DNA of 64,000 nt from Rhodosorus marinus (Eukaryota; Rhodophyta; Stylonematophyceae; Stylonematales; Stylonemataceae), in the NCBI GenBank assembly GCA_029953675.1, contig JAMWBK010000009.1, positions 1,488,001 to 1,552,000 on the forward strand, read 5' to 3'. Both the position numbers and the translations under genes were made by a program. The notes under the pieces are model-generated. The model searched no databases. It had not been told where the DNA came from and saw only the letters and a program-made list of their open reading frames with translations. Of the stretch, positions 47,785-58,928 are shown piece by piece. Within the stretch, counting starts at the first letter, position 1; the number at the start of each line of letters is the position of its first letter.

Positions 47785-50700
47785 TTAATTTCGGGGCCTG
47801 AAACCGTTTGAACCATCCCTCCTTCCGTTCTGTCCCCTATTGCCAGGCTTATTGCCCTGTTTACCAGATCTTCTACGACGACTCTTATTGCTGTCAGGTG
47901 TTTTGGATCGGTTCGAGTCCTCGGCTGGAGCTTCCGGGAAGAACGTTCTTGTCTGTTTCAAATGCGCCCGTGCAGGTATCAGGCCCTCGTACAGGCGTGA
48001 GTGCATCGTCTTCAGATTCAGTCGAAACTTTTCAAACCTATCCTCAAACCACTGTAGGTTTTTTTCCATAACCTCTGCCTTGTCCAGTTCCCCCTGAGCG
48101 ATGGAAGAGACCTCCTTCTCCATCATCGCCCGTATTTCCGGGAGGACAAGCTTGCTGTCAATATCGAGTATGCCCTTTATCAAATTTAAGCCCAGCGTCG
48201 TTGGCACCAAGTAGCGACCTCCAGCCGGCTTCCTTCCACCAGACCCTGGTTTCCTACCAACCGGAATTGGTACTCCTAATGAATCAGGAACGCATGCACA
48301 GGGAAGAACGGGAACCACTGGTCAGGCGACGTCACTTCCGTAAGAGAAGCGTCTCTCACTTTCCTCAGAGATGGCTTACCCTCTTTGTCACAAACCACAA
48401 CGTAGCTACGGTCCACAATTGTGCTTATATGCCCGGCCATGCTCGCATCCGTTCCGATACCGTGCTTGTCCATGAGGCTGACGAGCTCGTGTTCTTGTAG
48501 AAACTGAGGCGGAGAGGTCTCGTTTCGAATAACCTGCACTTTTCCGAACGTGACTGGATCTCTTGGAAATATCTTCTGCATCTGCCCAGATCGCCCTGAG
48601 TCTTTTTCCGACCTAGTTTTGAACTCCTCGTCAATTCGATAGACGTCCCCAAGATTCCACTTCATTGATCCTCCAAACCCGAGCTGCAAAAGTAGACGTG
48701 TACAGGGTTAAGAAACTTCCTATGGTTTCAAACAAGCGGAGGGATTTGGCGATACGGGCCTTACCCTATCGACAATCACTTGCTTGTGGACCAGAGTGAG
48801 AGCACCAACTTGGATATCGCTGTTTATCTCCCTGTATTTAAGATCTCCCATCAGGCTTCCGAAGAAATGTCGCGCGATGAATTCATAAACTCTCCATTCA
48901 AGTCCGCCTTGAAGCTCAGACCTTGTCGCAGACTTGGTTGGCGTGATTGGGGGATGGTCTCCGAGGTTCACACCACCTGAAAACACAAGGATCCGACAAT
49001 AAGTTCTTAAGAGGGAGTGAGCAAAGCCAATAGCATGCTCTCGGTCTGTACTGGCCTCTTACCCGTTGGAACTCCAGGGTTTTGTCTGCGTACAAAGTCT
49101 ACTGTCTTGGCCCAGTCCGGATGATCCTTGTGGTCGTTCAGGACGGACTTGATGCTCATCGACGGTGGGTACTGGGTAGTTTCTGTTCGAGGGTAGGAAA
49201 CGTAGCCAGCGGTATATAACTTTTCGGCCACCTGCATCGTCTTCTTCGGTGAGATCCCAAGTGACTTGGAGCAGGCCATAAGTAGTTGAACGGTATTCAG
49301 CCCGTTTGGTGCTTTCCTCGTTCTCTCAACTACACGAACGTTGGAAACTATGCCTCTTCCGTGTTTGTTGATCTCAGATCGCACTCGTTCGGCATCTGCT
49401 TCATCGAACGTTGACTCCTTGGACCATCGCAGGACAACCTCACTACCGACATTGGCTACGAAGATGACATGTTTTTACGTCAGTTGCGGTCAGGATGGTT
49501 AGTGGCTAGTACCCCGCGGTCACCTCCTATACTGGCTTGAGTGAGCGGAGTAGTTCGTCCAAACCCGTACCTTGAACGCGGACCGCCCAGTACGGTTGCC
49601 TCTCGAATGAGAGCATATTGTTGAAGCGATCAACACAAAAGAACAACGTCGGCGTCTGACAGGGACCGTAGCTCAACAGTTTGATGTCATCGCGGTACTT
49701 TCTCCGCACAAGTCCAGCAAAATTGTTGGTTAAAAGCCTCGAAAACGCGACTCCGACTTTAAGATCAAGCTCCTGCCGTGCGTCGACGGCCATCGATTCG
49801 TTCGGATTGGGACGCGCAAGACTACCAAACGCGGCACTGATCTCTGAATTAGTCAGAGCAGAAAATCGTGCTCGGTGGATGCCGCTATCGTTTGAAAAGG
49901 TATCGCGGGTGACGGAAATCACCTGTTCGCATTGGAATATAACGGCACGCTGTCATTAGACACTTCGTCTAGTCTTTTCCGAGACTAGAGCTCGTATCGT
50001 GTAGCCCAGAAGACAAGAACACAAAGCAAGATGTGTCTCACCTCGTGCGCAATATTTTCTCCTTCCCGATCGCAGTCCAACCACAGAACCAAACGTTCAC
50101 AGCCCTCTGCCTCGTTTTTTAGATGCTCGACGATCCTCAGCTTATCTGCGGTTTCCTCAACTTTCTTCGTAATCGGACAGTTGAACAGTAGGGCAGGGTC
50201 CCTCCTCCAGTTGCCATTGGCAGCAGACTCATTAAAGGCTACGGAGAATACATGCCCGACCACACTAGTAACCTGAACCCAGGACACAGAGCCATTCATG
50301 TCAGGCCTTTCGTTGCAGAAGTCGTCAAAGAAACTCACGCGGGGAGAGGGAAGAGGGTCTCCCGAGGTTCCAGTATTTAGGTCGCTCACCCGAACAACAA
50401 CTTTTTCGCCGGTTGATGGAAATGAGGTAAAGAACTCAAAAACTGGAACGTTTCGCCCTAGTCCACGTCTTTTTCGGCATTGACCTTTGGAGAGTATTCC
50501 TGCAATAGACTCAGCCACGCTAGGCTTCTCCGCGACCATCAAAACCTAGTGGAGGGAGTGGCAGACCCATATTAGAAACAAACAATCTGGTAATGACAGG
50601 CAGTCTCGTGGTTGATAAGACACTACACACCTTCTTCAGGTTTCCCGTAGATTCTTTGAACCGCGAGCTATTGGTCTCAATAACCTCTGGAGGAAACATG

Positions 50701-52993
50701 GCCATGTATTCATAGAAAAGCTTCTTGCTCCTTCCCAGAAGCATTCTCTCGATTTTGACCACGGGCTCTCTCCCCAGCTGGTATCCAGACGACTTGAGTG
50801 CCTTCGTGAGTTCGTCCGATGGCTTTGGACGCTTATACTTCTCAATGGCCAACCTCCGAATTTCCTCGTCTGAAACTTCCTCTTGCTCAAAGATTTCCTC
50901 CAGATCTTCAGACTCTGAACCGTTCTCGATGGCTCCCTCAACCGATTCTTCATCAGTCACCGAAGATCTTTCGTAAGCTTTTTCATCGAAATCCGTGAAC
51001 CTGAGGTCCTTCTGAGCTCCCCAGGTTCCTTTCTTTGCCGTCTTCCGAAAGTCTTGACCCCCAAACTCAAACTGCTCTCCCTCCTCGACTTCACGAGAAC
51101 CAACGTTCTTATTGACGAGAACATCGTGCTCCCTTTGGGCCATGTGCGCCATACCAATGAGCCAGTTCGGCGGCGATTGTCCTACTTCTTTCAATTGCCT
51201 GAGAACGGACGCAGCTGTTCCCTTCTGCCGAACATTCATGAACGCTGTGGCCGTGCCTCGTTCACCACCCCGACCGGTCCTGCCAATTCTATGGGTATAG
51301 CCTAGCGGAAAGGTTTTCACAAGATTGGAGATTGGATTCTGAGATCTTGGCCCAGTTGGAGTGAGCCCCGTCGGTCCGATCAAGTTGACTGCTTACTGTC
51401 GGAATCCTTTGGTGCGTCGTACTGAATGACATGGTCGATGCCGGTAACATCCAAACCGCGTGAGGCCAGATCCGTTGCGACAAGGATTGGGGTTTGTCCA
51501 GATTTAAAATTTCGCAGGGCTTTTTCCCTCTCTGTTTGAGTTCTATCTCCATGGATTTCCTCCGCATTGAATCTAACCATCATCACCATGGTGAATTGCG
51601 AGGTCGTCGGTTCAGAACGCCATATTCACGTTGGAAGACGATTGCGGGTTGAGCTCACCTTTTTCGCTTCAGCAGTTGAACCAACGCCTGCGCTCTCTCC
51701 TTCGTGTTGGAGAAAATTAATGTTCGTTTGTCAACTTTCGACCTCTCATCCAGTAATCGCACGAGCGCGGCATCTTTCTGGTTGTCCTCAGCCCAAATCA
51801 ACTGCTGCTTAATCAGCTCCGTGGTGGAGCCAACACGTCCGACCTGTAACAGCAACATTCTCTGTCAGACTACTTTTTTTTCTTGGTAGATGGTCAGAGA
51901 CCCTAAAGTAAGGGGTATTTGTGAACTAACCGATACGAAGAAGTAGTCCTCATCTAGAAAGTTCGCTGCGAGATACTGTATGTCTTCTGGGAACGTTGCA
52001 CTGCACATAACGTTTGTCCTCTTGGCAGTTCCAAGTCTTCTCAGAATGAATCGCAGTTGAGGTTCGAAACCCATATCCAGCATTCGATCTGCTTCATCGA
52101 CCACTAGAAACGATACATCTCGCAGTGACACCGCTCCTCTCTCAACGAACATTTGGAGTCTTCGCAGAAGGGTTGAACGACGTTCGACAAAGACAGCGCC
52201 GTGTAAGTTTTCCAGAAACAGGATCTTTCTTTGGATCCATACTTAAATGGAATTTCCCTCGCTTACCTTCCAGGGGTAGCAATGACAAGATCAGAGCCAG
52301 CAGACAACTTTTCCGCCTGAGACTTTGTCGAATCTCCACCGTAGACGCATACGCTCTTCAAGCCAGTTCCAGCGCATAGTTTTTTGGATTCCTCGAATAT
52401 CTGTACGGCGAGTTCCCTCGTCGGCGCCAGCACGAGAGCTCCAGGGTTTGCGGTCTTTGTTCTATGTGAAGCGCTTGATACAGAGCCTCTGCGAGAAAGC
52501 AGCTCGTTGATCGCGGGGAGAAGAAACATGATAGTTTTTCCCGACCCGGTTTGAGCACATGCCATAACATCTTTTTTCGCGAGGAGCAGAGGAATACAGT
52601 GCGCTTGAACTGGAGAAAGCCTCTCGAAACGAAACTTTTGCAGATTCTCGTGAACCGGCCGCGGCAGCTTATCTGATAGTTGTTCAGGTTTCAGCACTGG
52701 TTTTGTTCCATGAGTCTGCGAGAAATATTACCCAAAGAGAGGTCTCTCAGCTTAGAACATGAAAGCACTGGCTTTTCGCAGATTACAAGCATCCGCACCT
52801 TTGGGGAAACCTCCACTGGAATGTCATATTTATCAATCCCGCCACCACGAGATGATTCAGCAGCTGCTCGAGGACCCGCAACACGACCCAAATGTCTCCG
52901 ATATATCGAGATCGCTTGCTTTCTTCCACACCAACAGATCCTACTCCTCAGCAAGTCAGCTGCTCCAACCTTTCCAATAACAAAGCCACTCAT
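47785..52993 (-). CDS. DEAD-box RNA helicase fused to DNA/RNA topoisomerase III-beta
   Basis: Twelve exons give 1386 aa: 52993-52799, 52715-52267, 52159-51931, 51843-51659, 51572-51397, 51301-50631, 50545-50042, 49922-49571, 49455-49063, 48976-48765, 48683-48380, 48275-47785. Residues 1-50 are Arg-rich and presequence-like. The DDX3/Ded1-like helicase has AQTGSGKT (119-126), DEAD (236-239), SAT (268-270), VGRVGSTTE and HRIGRTGR (415-422). A 190-residue linker with acidic runs follows. Exon 6 ends in NLKK and exon 7 opens VLMVAEKPS, completing the first Toprim strand (human TOP3[12 protein letters not shown]). Toprim acids are E641, D792, D794, E796; the active Tyr is 1008 in [21 protein letters not shown] and KHGIGTDAS follow, then a basic Arg/Gly tail without zinc-finger cysteines. 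If the junction intron were retained, the helicase would stop at 50520. A separate topoisomerase from ATG 50539 would lack the start of its first strand. Confidence 0.85.
50546..50630 (-). other. Junction intron joining helicase and topoisomerase exons
   Basis: An 85-nt phase-0 intron with donor AAG/GTGTGT and acceptor CCACTAG/GTT after a pyrimidine-rich stretch. Its size and signals match the other introns in this window. Splicing it puts both domains in one frame; retention gives a helicase stop at 50520. Confidence 0.75.
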
Positions 52994-54133
52994 CGTAGCT
53001 CTAGGCTCAGGATTCTCATGCAAACGAACTCTTCCAGACCAAAGATAAAGTCTCAAATAGAACAACCAGTTACTCCACGCCAATGCCTTTCTAACCCCCA
53101 GCGAATGTCATTCACCAGATCATCATGAGATTGTTAAGCAACTCTTTCTGGTCGACGAGACGGCTGCTAGTTAAACATCGGTGAATCAGGAAGGTTCATC
53201 TCAAGGGTGATTTAAAAGTACATGGAACAGTCTGATAGATCAAGGATAGATACATTGTCTCAGAGGCGTTCTCAGAATAGCTTGATAAGCGTGTGTGGCC
53301 GTCTGGACTTTAGAAGGCACTTGAAGTCGAGGAGCAAAAAGAAAACACACATAGACGATGAGGGCTTTTCGTTGAGAGCATGTGAGGGCGCGTTACTTGC
53401 TGAGCTTCAAAGAAGCAGTTTTCAGCATTGTCTTGTCCTTTCAAGAAAAAGGAATCTGCAGCATTGAAGTATTCTCAACTCGTGACTAAAGAAAATACTA
53501 CACTAGCAAAGATAGACCGGCGACAATACGCCGTCCTGCGCTGCATCATCCACGCGAGACTAAAATGTAAATCACTCAGTTTAATAGGTTATATAAACAG
53601 ACAAATAATGTACTACTCTACTCATCTACTTCCTCCCTACGCGAGCGGCCTTCCTCGTCGAACGTTCGTGGTAGCTCCTAGACAATACTATCATACTAAA
53701 TATATCAAAATATAAGTGACTCTTAAAATATCTGTAGAAAAATGCTTTCTGAGCAAAAACCCTCACCACAAGAATACATCGTCTTTGACAAAATATTGCT
53801 TCATATGACTCTTAACATATACATAAAATGCTGAATGTTGTGACGATTAATTGCGTTTTGAGAACACGAAGAATGTGGATGAAGTTTTCTTGTAAAACTG
53901 GCGGGGCGGTGGGGGATAGTTGTGGGATGGCATGAAGGTGCATAGAATGGTCTTGTAGGAGTACGTTAAGTTGGTTGAAGGTCTAGAATTGATCTTGTAC
54001 TTATCTAACCAAGAAGAAAATAATCTTGGATCCAGCTGAGGTGTTGGTTTTATCTTGTTCGATCGTGTAGATCGTAGGGTGGGGGTGTATAGTAGTGTGT
54101 GTGTGTGATCAAAGTTGGGTTAAATAAGCCAAT
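52994..54133. other. Divergent promoter interval
   Basis: Between the helicase-topoisomerase gene (minus) and RPB3 (plus), transcribed away from each other. AT-rich around 53560-53860, with a short TG repeat at 54092-54106 upstream of RPB3. No supported gene; the helicase frame continues upstream of 52993 but without an ATG. Confidence 0.45.
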
Positions 54134-55562
54134 ATGCCGAATGCTAGGTTGCCTGATATAAAGCTGGAAAGAGTGACAAGCAGCGAAATGGATTTTACGC
54201 TTCTGAATGCGGAGACTTCGATTGCGAACGCTCTTCGGAGGGTGATGATTGCGGAGGTGCCGACGATGGCAATAGATTTGGTGAATATGGAGGTTAATAC
54301 GTCGCCGCTTTTTGATGAGTTTGTTGCCCATAGGCTTGGACTGATCCCCCTCTCCTCCCACGAGGTCGATCAGTTTAACAACACTAGAGATTGCGATAGA
54401 TGTACGGACCACTGTCCGTATTGTTCGGTGAGTATCTTCTGCTGCCTTTTTAGCAGAACCGGAAGGAAGGCACTTGTCTTCGTTGTCCGCTGATCTTGAA
54501 GAAACTATCCTGCTCTTCCCCGGATAAAGATTGAGTATGTACTGGACGTTAGTTGTGACAGCGAGGACTTTTTGGATGTCATGTCCAAAGACTTAATCAA
54601 CGTTTACGAGAAGGAGAGGCCGGAGTGCGCAAGCGTGAAGCCCGTAGACAACAGCGGAGAATCCGAGGCTCATGCGAGAATGAATCAAGCTTCCAAATCC
54701 GATGGAGGGCAAAGACCGCCGGAGGGAATCGTGATCACAAAGCTCCGAAGAGGGCAAAGGATCAAATGCACTTGTATAGCAAAGAAGGTGACCTTCAGCG
54801 TTCAAAGACGTTCAAATGATGAGAACCATGAGTATTATTTTATAGTTATAGCTCTGAACCCTAATTCCCTGAATCGACAGGGTACCGGCAAAGAGCATGC
54901 AAAGTGGTCCGCAGCGAGCACCGTTAGGTTTCGTACGGATCCGAGCATCAGGTTTAGACTTGACAAGATTAACGATACACTGACAAAGGACGAGAAAATA
55001 GACCTCGAGAAGTATAGTGAAGGTATGCGTGTGTTAGGCACTCGACATCCATGAAGTCCACCTGTGTTCTCTACGCTTACCAGGCTTGTTCATGTTTGGC
55101 CGTAATTTGTTGAGCAGGCATGCTCGTTTACAACCTAACAGCGGATGCTCTAGAATATGAGGAATGCTTCCAGGAGAGACGGTTCGCGATTTCTACTGAT
55201 ACGATCAAGAAAGCTGGCGACTTGACTGGCTTGCATGGAGTGCATCCTCATGAGATTATGGTTTACAACGACAACCCCACAGTTTTTAACTTCAAGTGCG
55301 AGGTGAGCGTAAACTTGTGCGAACGAAGCGAGCGGAATGTACTGCTTCTGTTTCGTCCTGCCGGCAAGCGCGTTGAGAGATCACGTTCTGAGAATCGTTT
55401 GTCCTCCTCGGATTTCAGACAACTGGAGTGCTTACTGCAAAGGAGCTATTCTTTAAGGCCATCGAGGTTTTGATGAATAAGCTCAACTCTATTCAAGGAT
55501 ACCTCGATGTCGAGTTGGAGGAGCTTCGAGACAGAAACAATAACACCTATGGAATGTACTGA
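54134..55562 (+). CDS. RPB3: RNA polymerase II subunit RPB3
   Basis: Five exons (54134-54427, 54530-54787, 54881-55022, 55118-55302, 55419-55562) encode 340 aa. The alpha-like N-terminal dimerisation domain reads FTLLNAETSIANALRRVMIA, EVPTMAIDLVNMEVNTSP, then EFVAHRLGLIPLSS. The zinc loop RDCDRCTDHCPYCS holds the cysteines typical of RPB3. The insertion domain contains IEYVLDVSCDSEDF, and the second half has GTGKEHAKWSA. C-terminal helices (ELFFKAIEVLMNKLNSIQ) complete the dimerisation domain. RPB3 pairs with RPB11 to nucleate polymerase II assembly in the nucleus. It is longer than yeast or human RPB3 (318 and 275 aa), partly through a Ser/Gly/Pro-rich insert around residues 120-150. The AC40 subunit of polymerases I/III is an alternative, but the zinc loop favours RPB3. 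Confidence 0.93.
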
Positions 55563-55822
55563 TGCACAGGTGAACTTTGTCAATGACCGAGCTGAGTAGT
55601 TCTCCAAGCACTGGCAACAGGGGAAGGCGGATGCGTTGGTAGCTTTGCAATTGTCCAAGAGCCTTGAGCGCACCCCAGGCGAGGAGTCCTTGTTCGGAGA
55701 ATTCAATCAAATATGTAACTTTCTATTAAGCGTCGAATTATAGAGCTAACTCTCTGGTTTCGCGGATCGGACCGGAGACATAGTCAAAACGCAAACTTTG
55801 TATTGCTTGTATTGTACAATGT

Positions 55823-57556
55823 TCAATCTCCGCCACCTACAACAGTGCCCTTCGCTACAGCGTTGGCAACACTTGAAGGTACTGCTGAGGCCGGTTGAAT
55901 TCCACACATGAGCTTGATGGAATCATAAATTAGGAATTGCCCACCAATCATAAACGAAACCTACGCAGAACAAGGAAATCACATTTTGGAGCTTGTGAGA
56001 CGAATCTGAATCTTGCTGGTTGGGAGAACCAACCCTTTCACCCAACGCCGCGAAAAGCTATTTTCACGGAGCGTGTGTTCAAGGTGTCCTACCTGGATAA
56101 GCCTTGTCCCCAGGCCAAGGAACAACCCGGAAAAACCCAGCTTCATAACGATGTTCTTAATATTCGCGAAGGCGCTCTGTTCTTCGCTCTCCTCCTGGTT
56201 GATCTTGCTCAGTATTGTGTCTCCGGGCTGCGAGAATACGGACGCCATGGCCCCAGCAAGCAGGCCGGCGCTAAGAGATATTAGCATAGCGCCGGTACCT
56301 GTAATGCTCTCCGCTTCCCCATCTGCTCCACCTACGTGAAGGCCGTAGTTTTTAGCAGAATGAGCATCAGGAGGAAATGTGAGCGCTGTACAAGCAATAT
56401 GGAAGACATACCCACGAGCGGCTCAACCAGTAACTTGACCAGAACCAGCGTAAACTCAAACGACACGAATTGGCCCACCGTGTACGGCACTTGACGCAGG
56501 AGCAAAGATGGGAGCCCCTTGTACAAACCATTCATTCCCTCGCTTTTCATGAGCAGTTGAAGCCCACCAACAACTGAAGATGGAAAGGTTGGGTCACTCA
56601 CAGATCGAATTCGTATCTAAACGGCGGTGGACGAATGAGGGGCACATGCCACAAGAGCAAATAAAAAGACAACTATTGAGTGAGGCTGTGTCCTAGAAAT
56701 GGTCTGCCACATACATGTTCGTGAACAATCCGTGCAGGTTGTCGGGAGGTTGCTCACCGCTTCCATAGGACACAGAAGAATGCACGCCACACATTCCGCC
56801 AAAAATCCGCCCAGGGCTGCAACGCCAAGAGGTGGCTTCATCTTTGCCACTTCTGGACTTTCCGCTAGAATAACCTTGAAAACCTCATAAAACGAGTATT
56901 TGAAAGCACCATGCAGGAAATACCCCGTCGCTGTTGCCCCAAGACCTGTTTCATTGATCGGGAAACAGGTTTCAACATTCCTCTGTCTGACAGCCTGCTT
57001 GGGTCAATAGTGTATAATACCTTTCAAAAGCGTCTGGGGGCCTTCGTCCTTGACAATTGAACGGATCGCATCAAGTGCTCCCGAGTACTTCTGCGACTGA
57101 GTTTGAAGTCTTGTTTTGACCACGTCAATGGGCGTGCAGCCAGCGTGGGTTAGGAATGCACATATACCTCCGGCAAGAAACAGCTGGAAGAATAGCTTCC
57201 ACGAAAGTGCTCCAGACTCGGCCGCGTCCTATTTAAGAATGCATTCACAGGTTGAACGGAAACATACAGTCTCAGCCAGCAACTTCGCACAAACAAAAGT
57301 CCATGCAATAATCCAGCCGGGCAGTGCTGGACCTGCTAAGGAGGACGAATTTTCTACTTACGGCAATCCCATGATAGCAAAATACACTAAAAGTGAGACC
57401 AACAACCCCTGCGAGACCATTCCAAAGCCTTGACGCCACAACTTTGTTCAGCCTTTTCTTCGCACCCAACCCAATTCCTGCACATACAACGGCGATTCCG
57501 AAAACGTGCAGAAACCTGATGTCCCTAGAGCTCACGGGTACTTCCACCCCATCCAT
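55823..57556 (-). CDS. Mitochondrial phosphate carrier-like protein (SLC25 family)
   Basis: Six exons (57556-57362, 57228-57021, 56945-56758, 56616-56412, 56331-56093, 55960-55823) give 390 aa. An in-frame stop lies just before the ATG. The three carrier repeats show their signature turns: TPIDVVKTRLQ, CPMEAIRIR and QPGDTILSKIN. LLKGLGATATGYFLHGAFKY, YKGLPSLLLRQVPYTVGQF, and a final FLIYDSIKL are the blocks of the SLC25A3 / Mir1 phosphate carrier, which moves phosphate with protons across the inner mitochondrial membrane. An extra N-terminal region of about 80 residues includes a hydrophobic segment (FLHVFGIAVVCAGIGLG) and a second (LAGVVGLTFSVFCYHGI). These are unusual for the family and might be a targeting or membrane extension. 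A plastid or other location cannot be excluded. Confidence 0.88.
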
Positions 57557-58290
57557 CCTTCACACACCAACTCCTCCACTTCCAAAGTCCTGAGCCACAC
57601 TCCCGGTCCCAGAAATAAGCACAAAAACAACAATCTCCTCCGGCCCCAGAAATTCCTACAAACTCACAGATTTCAAACCTCTCTTGTAAAGAAGAATTAT
57701 CCTCCGTATAGCTACAGATTCTATCACTCACGGCAGCCTTTGTCACTCCTCCAAACTCCCCTCTAACGCACCTTACCAAGCTGAGCTCTTATAGTCCCAG
57801 CCACCGAAACCCCGAATCGACGAGAACAAAATTTATTACAATAAAATAATCAAAATTCTGAACAGTCAAACACCAAACGGAAAAGAGTTCGGAGTCATGA
57901 GTTGACAAGAGACGTTGAGTAGTGTGCGTAGCATGTCAGCTACATCGATGGAAAACGCCAGTGGCATGTGATGAGGGTGGGAGTTTCATGTCACGTCGGG
58001 TGTCGTGACGGATAATGTCCCTGGCTTACTTGTCTACCATGCCGATGTATGACGAGCACTGGCTTTCAACCTGAATTGTTAAAGAATATGAACGACATCG
58101 AACACACCGAAATGAGAAAAGAGTCCCAAGTCTATGGTTACGATGGAAAATTCTCCACATAGCCTTTTTGAATTCAGCTCGAAAAGCCCTGTGACTCTCT
58201 ATTTCCCTTTTTGGATTCTGCGCAAGTTTCGCAGCTTGCAATGCCCCCCTCTTCTGCAGCGATACGCATACAGATCGGTTAAATCGCAGG
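57557..58290. other. Intergenic, no gene seen
   Basis: Upstream of the carrier gene and downstream of the tiny minus-strand ORF. No supported coding region. Confidence 0.45.
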
Positions 58291-58440
58291 CTAAGCTCCC
58301 AGGATGAGGTACGCCAGGAAGGGCACAGAAATCGCGCCTCCAAGGCTAAACGCAGCGTTGTAGCGCCAGAGACTAAAACAAAGAGCCAGACTCTTTAGCA
58401 CTCCACAGTTGAGATGGAGCATCAGGGAACACGTCCCCAT
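58291..58440 (-). CDS. Possible 29-aa single-membrane-span miniprotein
   Basis: Two exons (58440-58433 and 58372-58291) around a 60-nt GT-AG intron would give 29 aa starting MGTLWRYNAAFSLGG and ending FLAYLILGA: a short polar start and one hydrophobic helix. An in-frame stop precedes the ATG by 36 nt. Tiny hydrophobic subunits of mitochondrial or plastid membrane complexes look like this, but I recognise no family. An 8-nt first exon is a weak basis, so chance is quite possible. Confidence 0.3.
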   Translation of the reverse strand: MGTCSLMLHLNCGVLKSLALCFSLWRYNAAFSLGGAISVPFLAYLILGA

Positions 58441-58928
58441 CGTCTTGATTTCTTCTCCAACAGGTCCTCTTCACCACACGGCATTTCGTCCCCCCCTGCA
58501 TTTTATTCATTAACAATATTTGGGATCCTATTTGTCGGAAATCGGAATGTGCTCTTTTAAAGACTGAATTCCCAACCGACAATTTATCATTCTATGTTTT
58601 TTTTCCGGAAGGAAACTGGATGGTGGGGTTCGGTATATGTGTCTGCATAATTTTCATAAGCAATACAAGGAGAATTTATGTTTCTGATATCTATCTTTTT
58701 TTTTTTTGGGGGGGGGTCAAGGGGTGTATATGTGGGATTGACTTATGAATATTAGGAGAAAACTCAAAATGAACGTATATGGAGTCTTCGGTAAATTAGG
58801 GACGATAAGAATATTCTTTTTGATTAATAAAAAAGAAGATAAGATCAAAGTAGATCGTGATTATTTATCGTATAAAAAGCAATCATTCCCCCCTTTTTTA
58901 ATATTACAATATTTTTAGAAGGTAACAA
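58441..58928. other. AT-rich interval with a homopolymer tract
   Basis: Contains T and G runs near 58695-58715 and AT-rich sequence to the end of the SDR gene. No gene seen. Confidence 0.45.

Noticed and set aside
50520-50630. Helicase ending at a stop at 50520 by reading through the junction
   Set aside because: The read-through codons look like intron sequence, and a standard donor and acceptor remove them while completing the topoisomerase N-terminus. Kept only as an alternative transcript.
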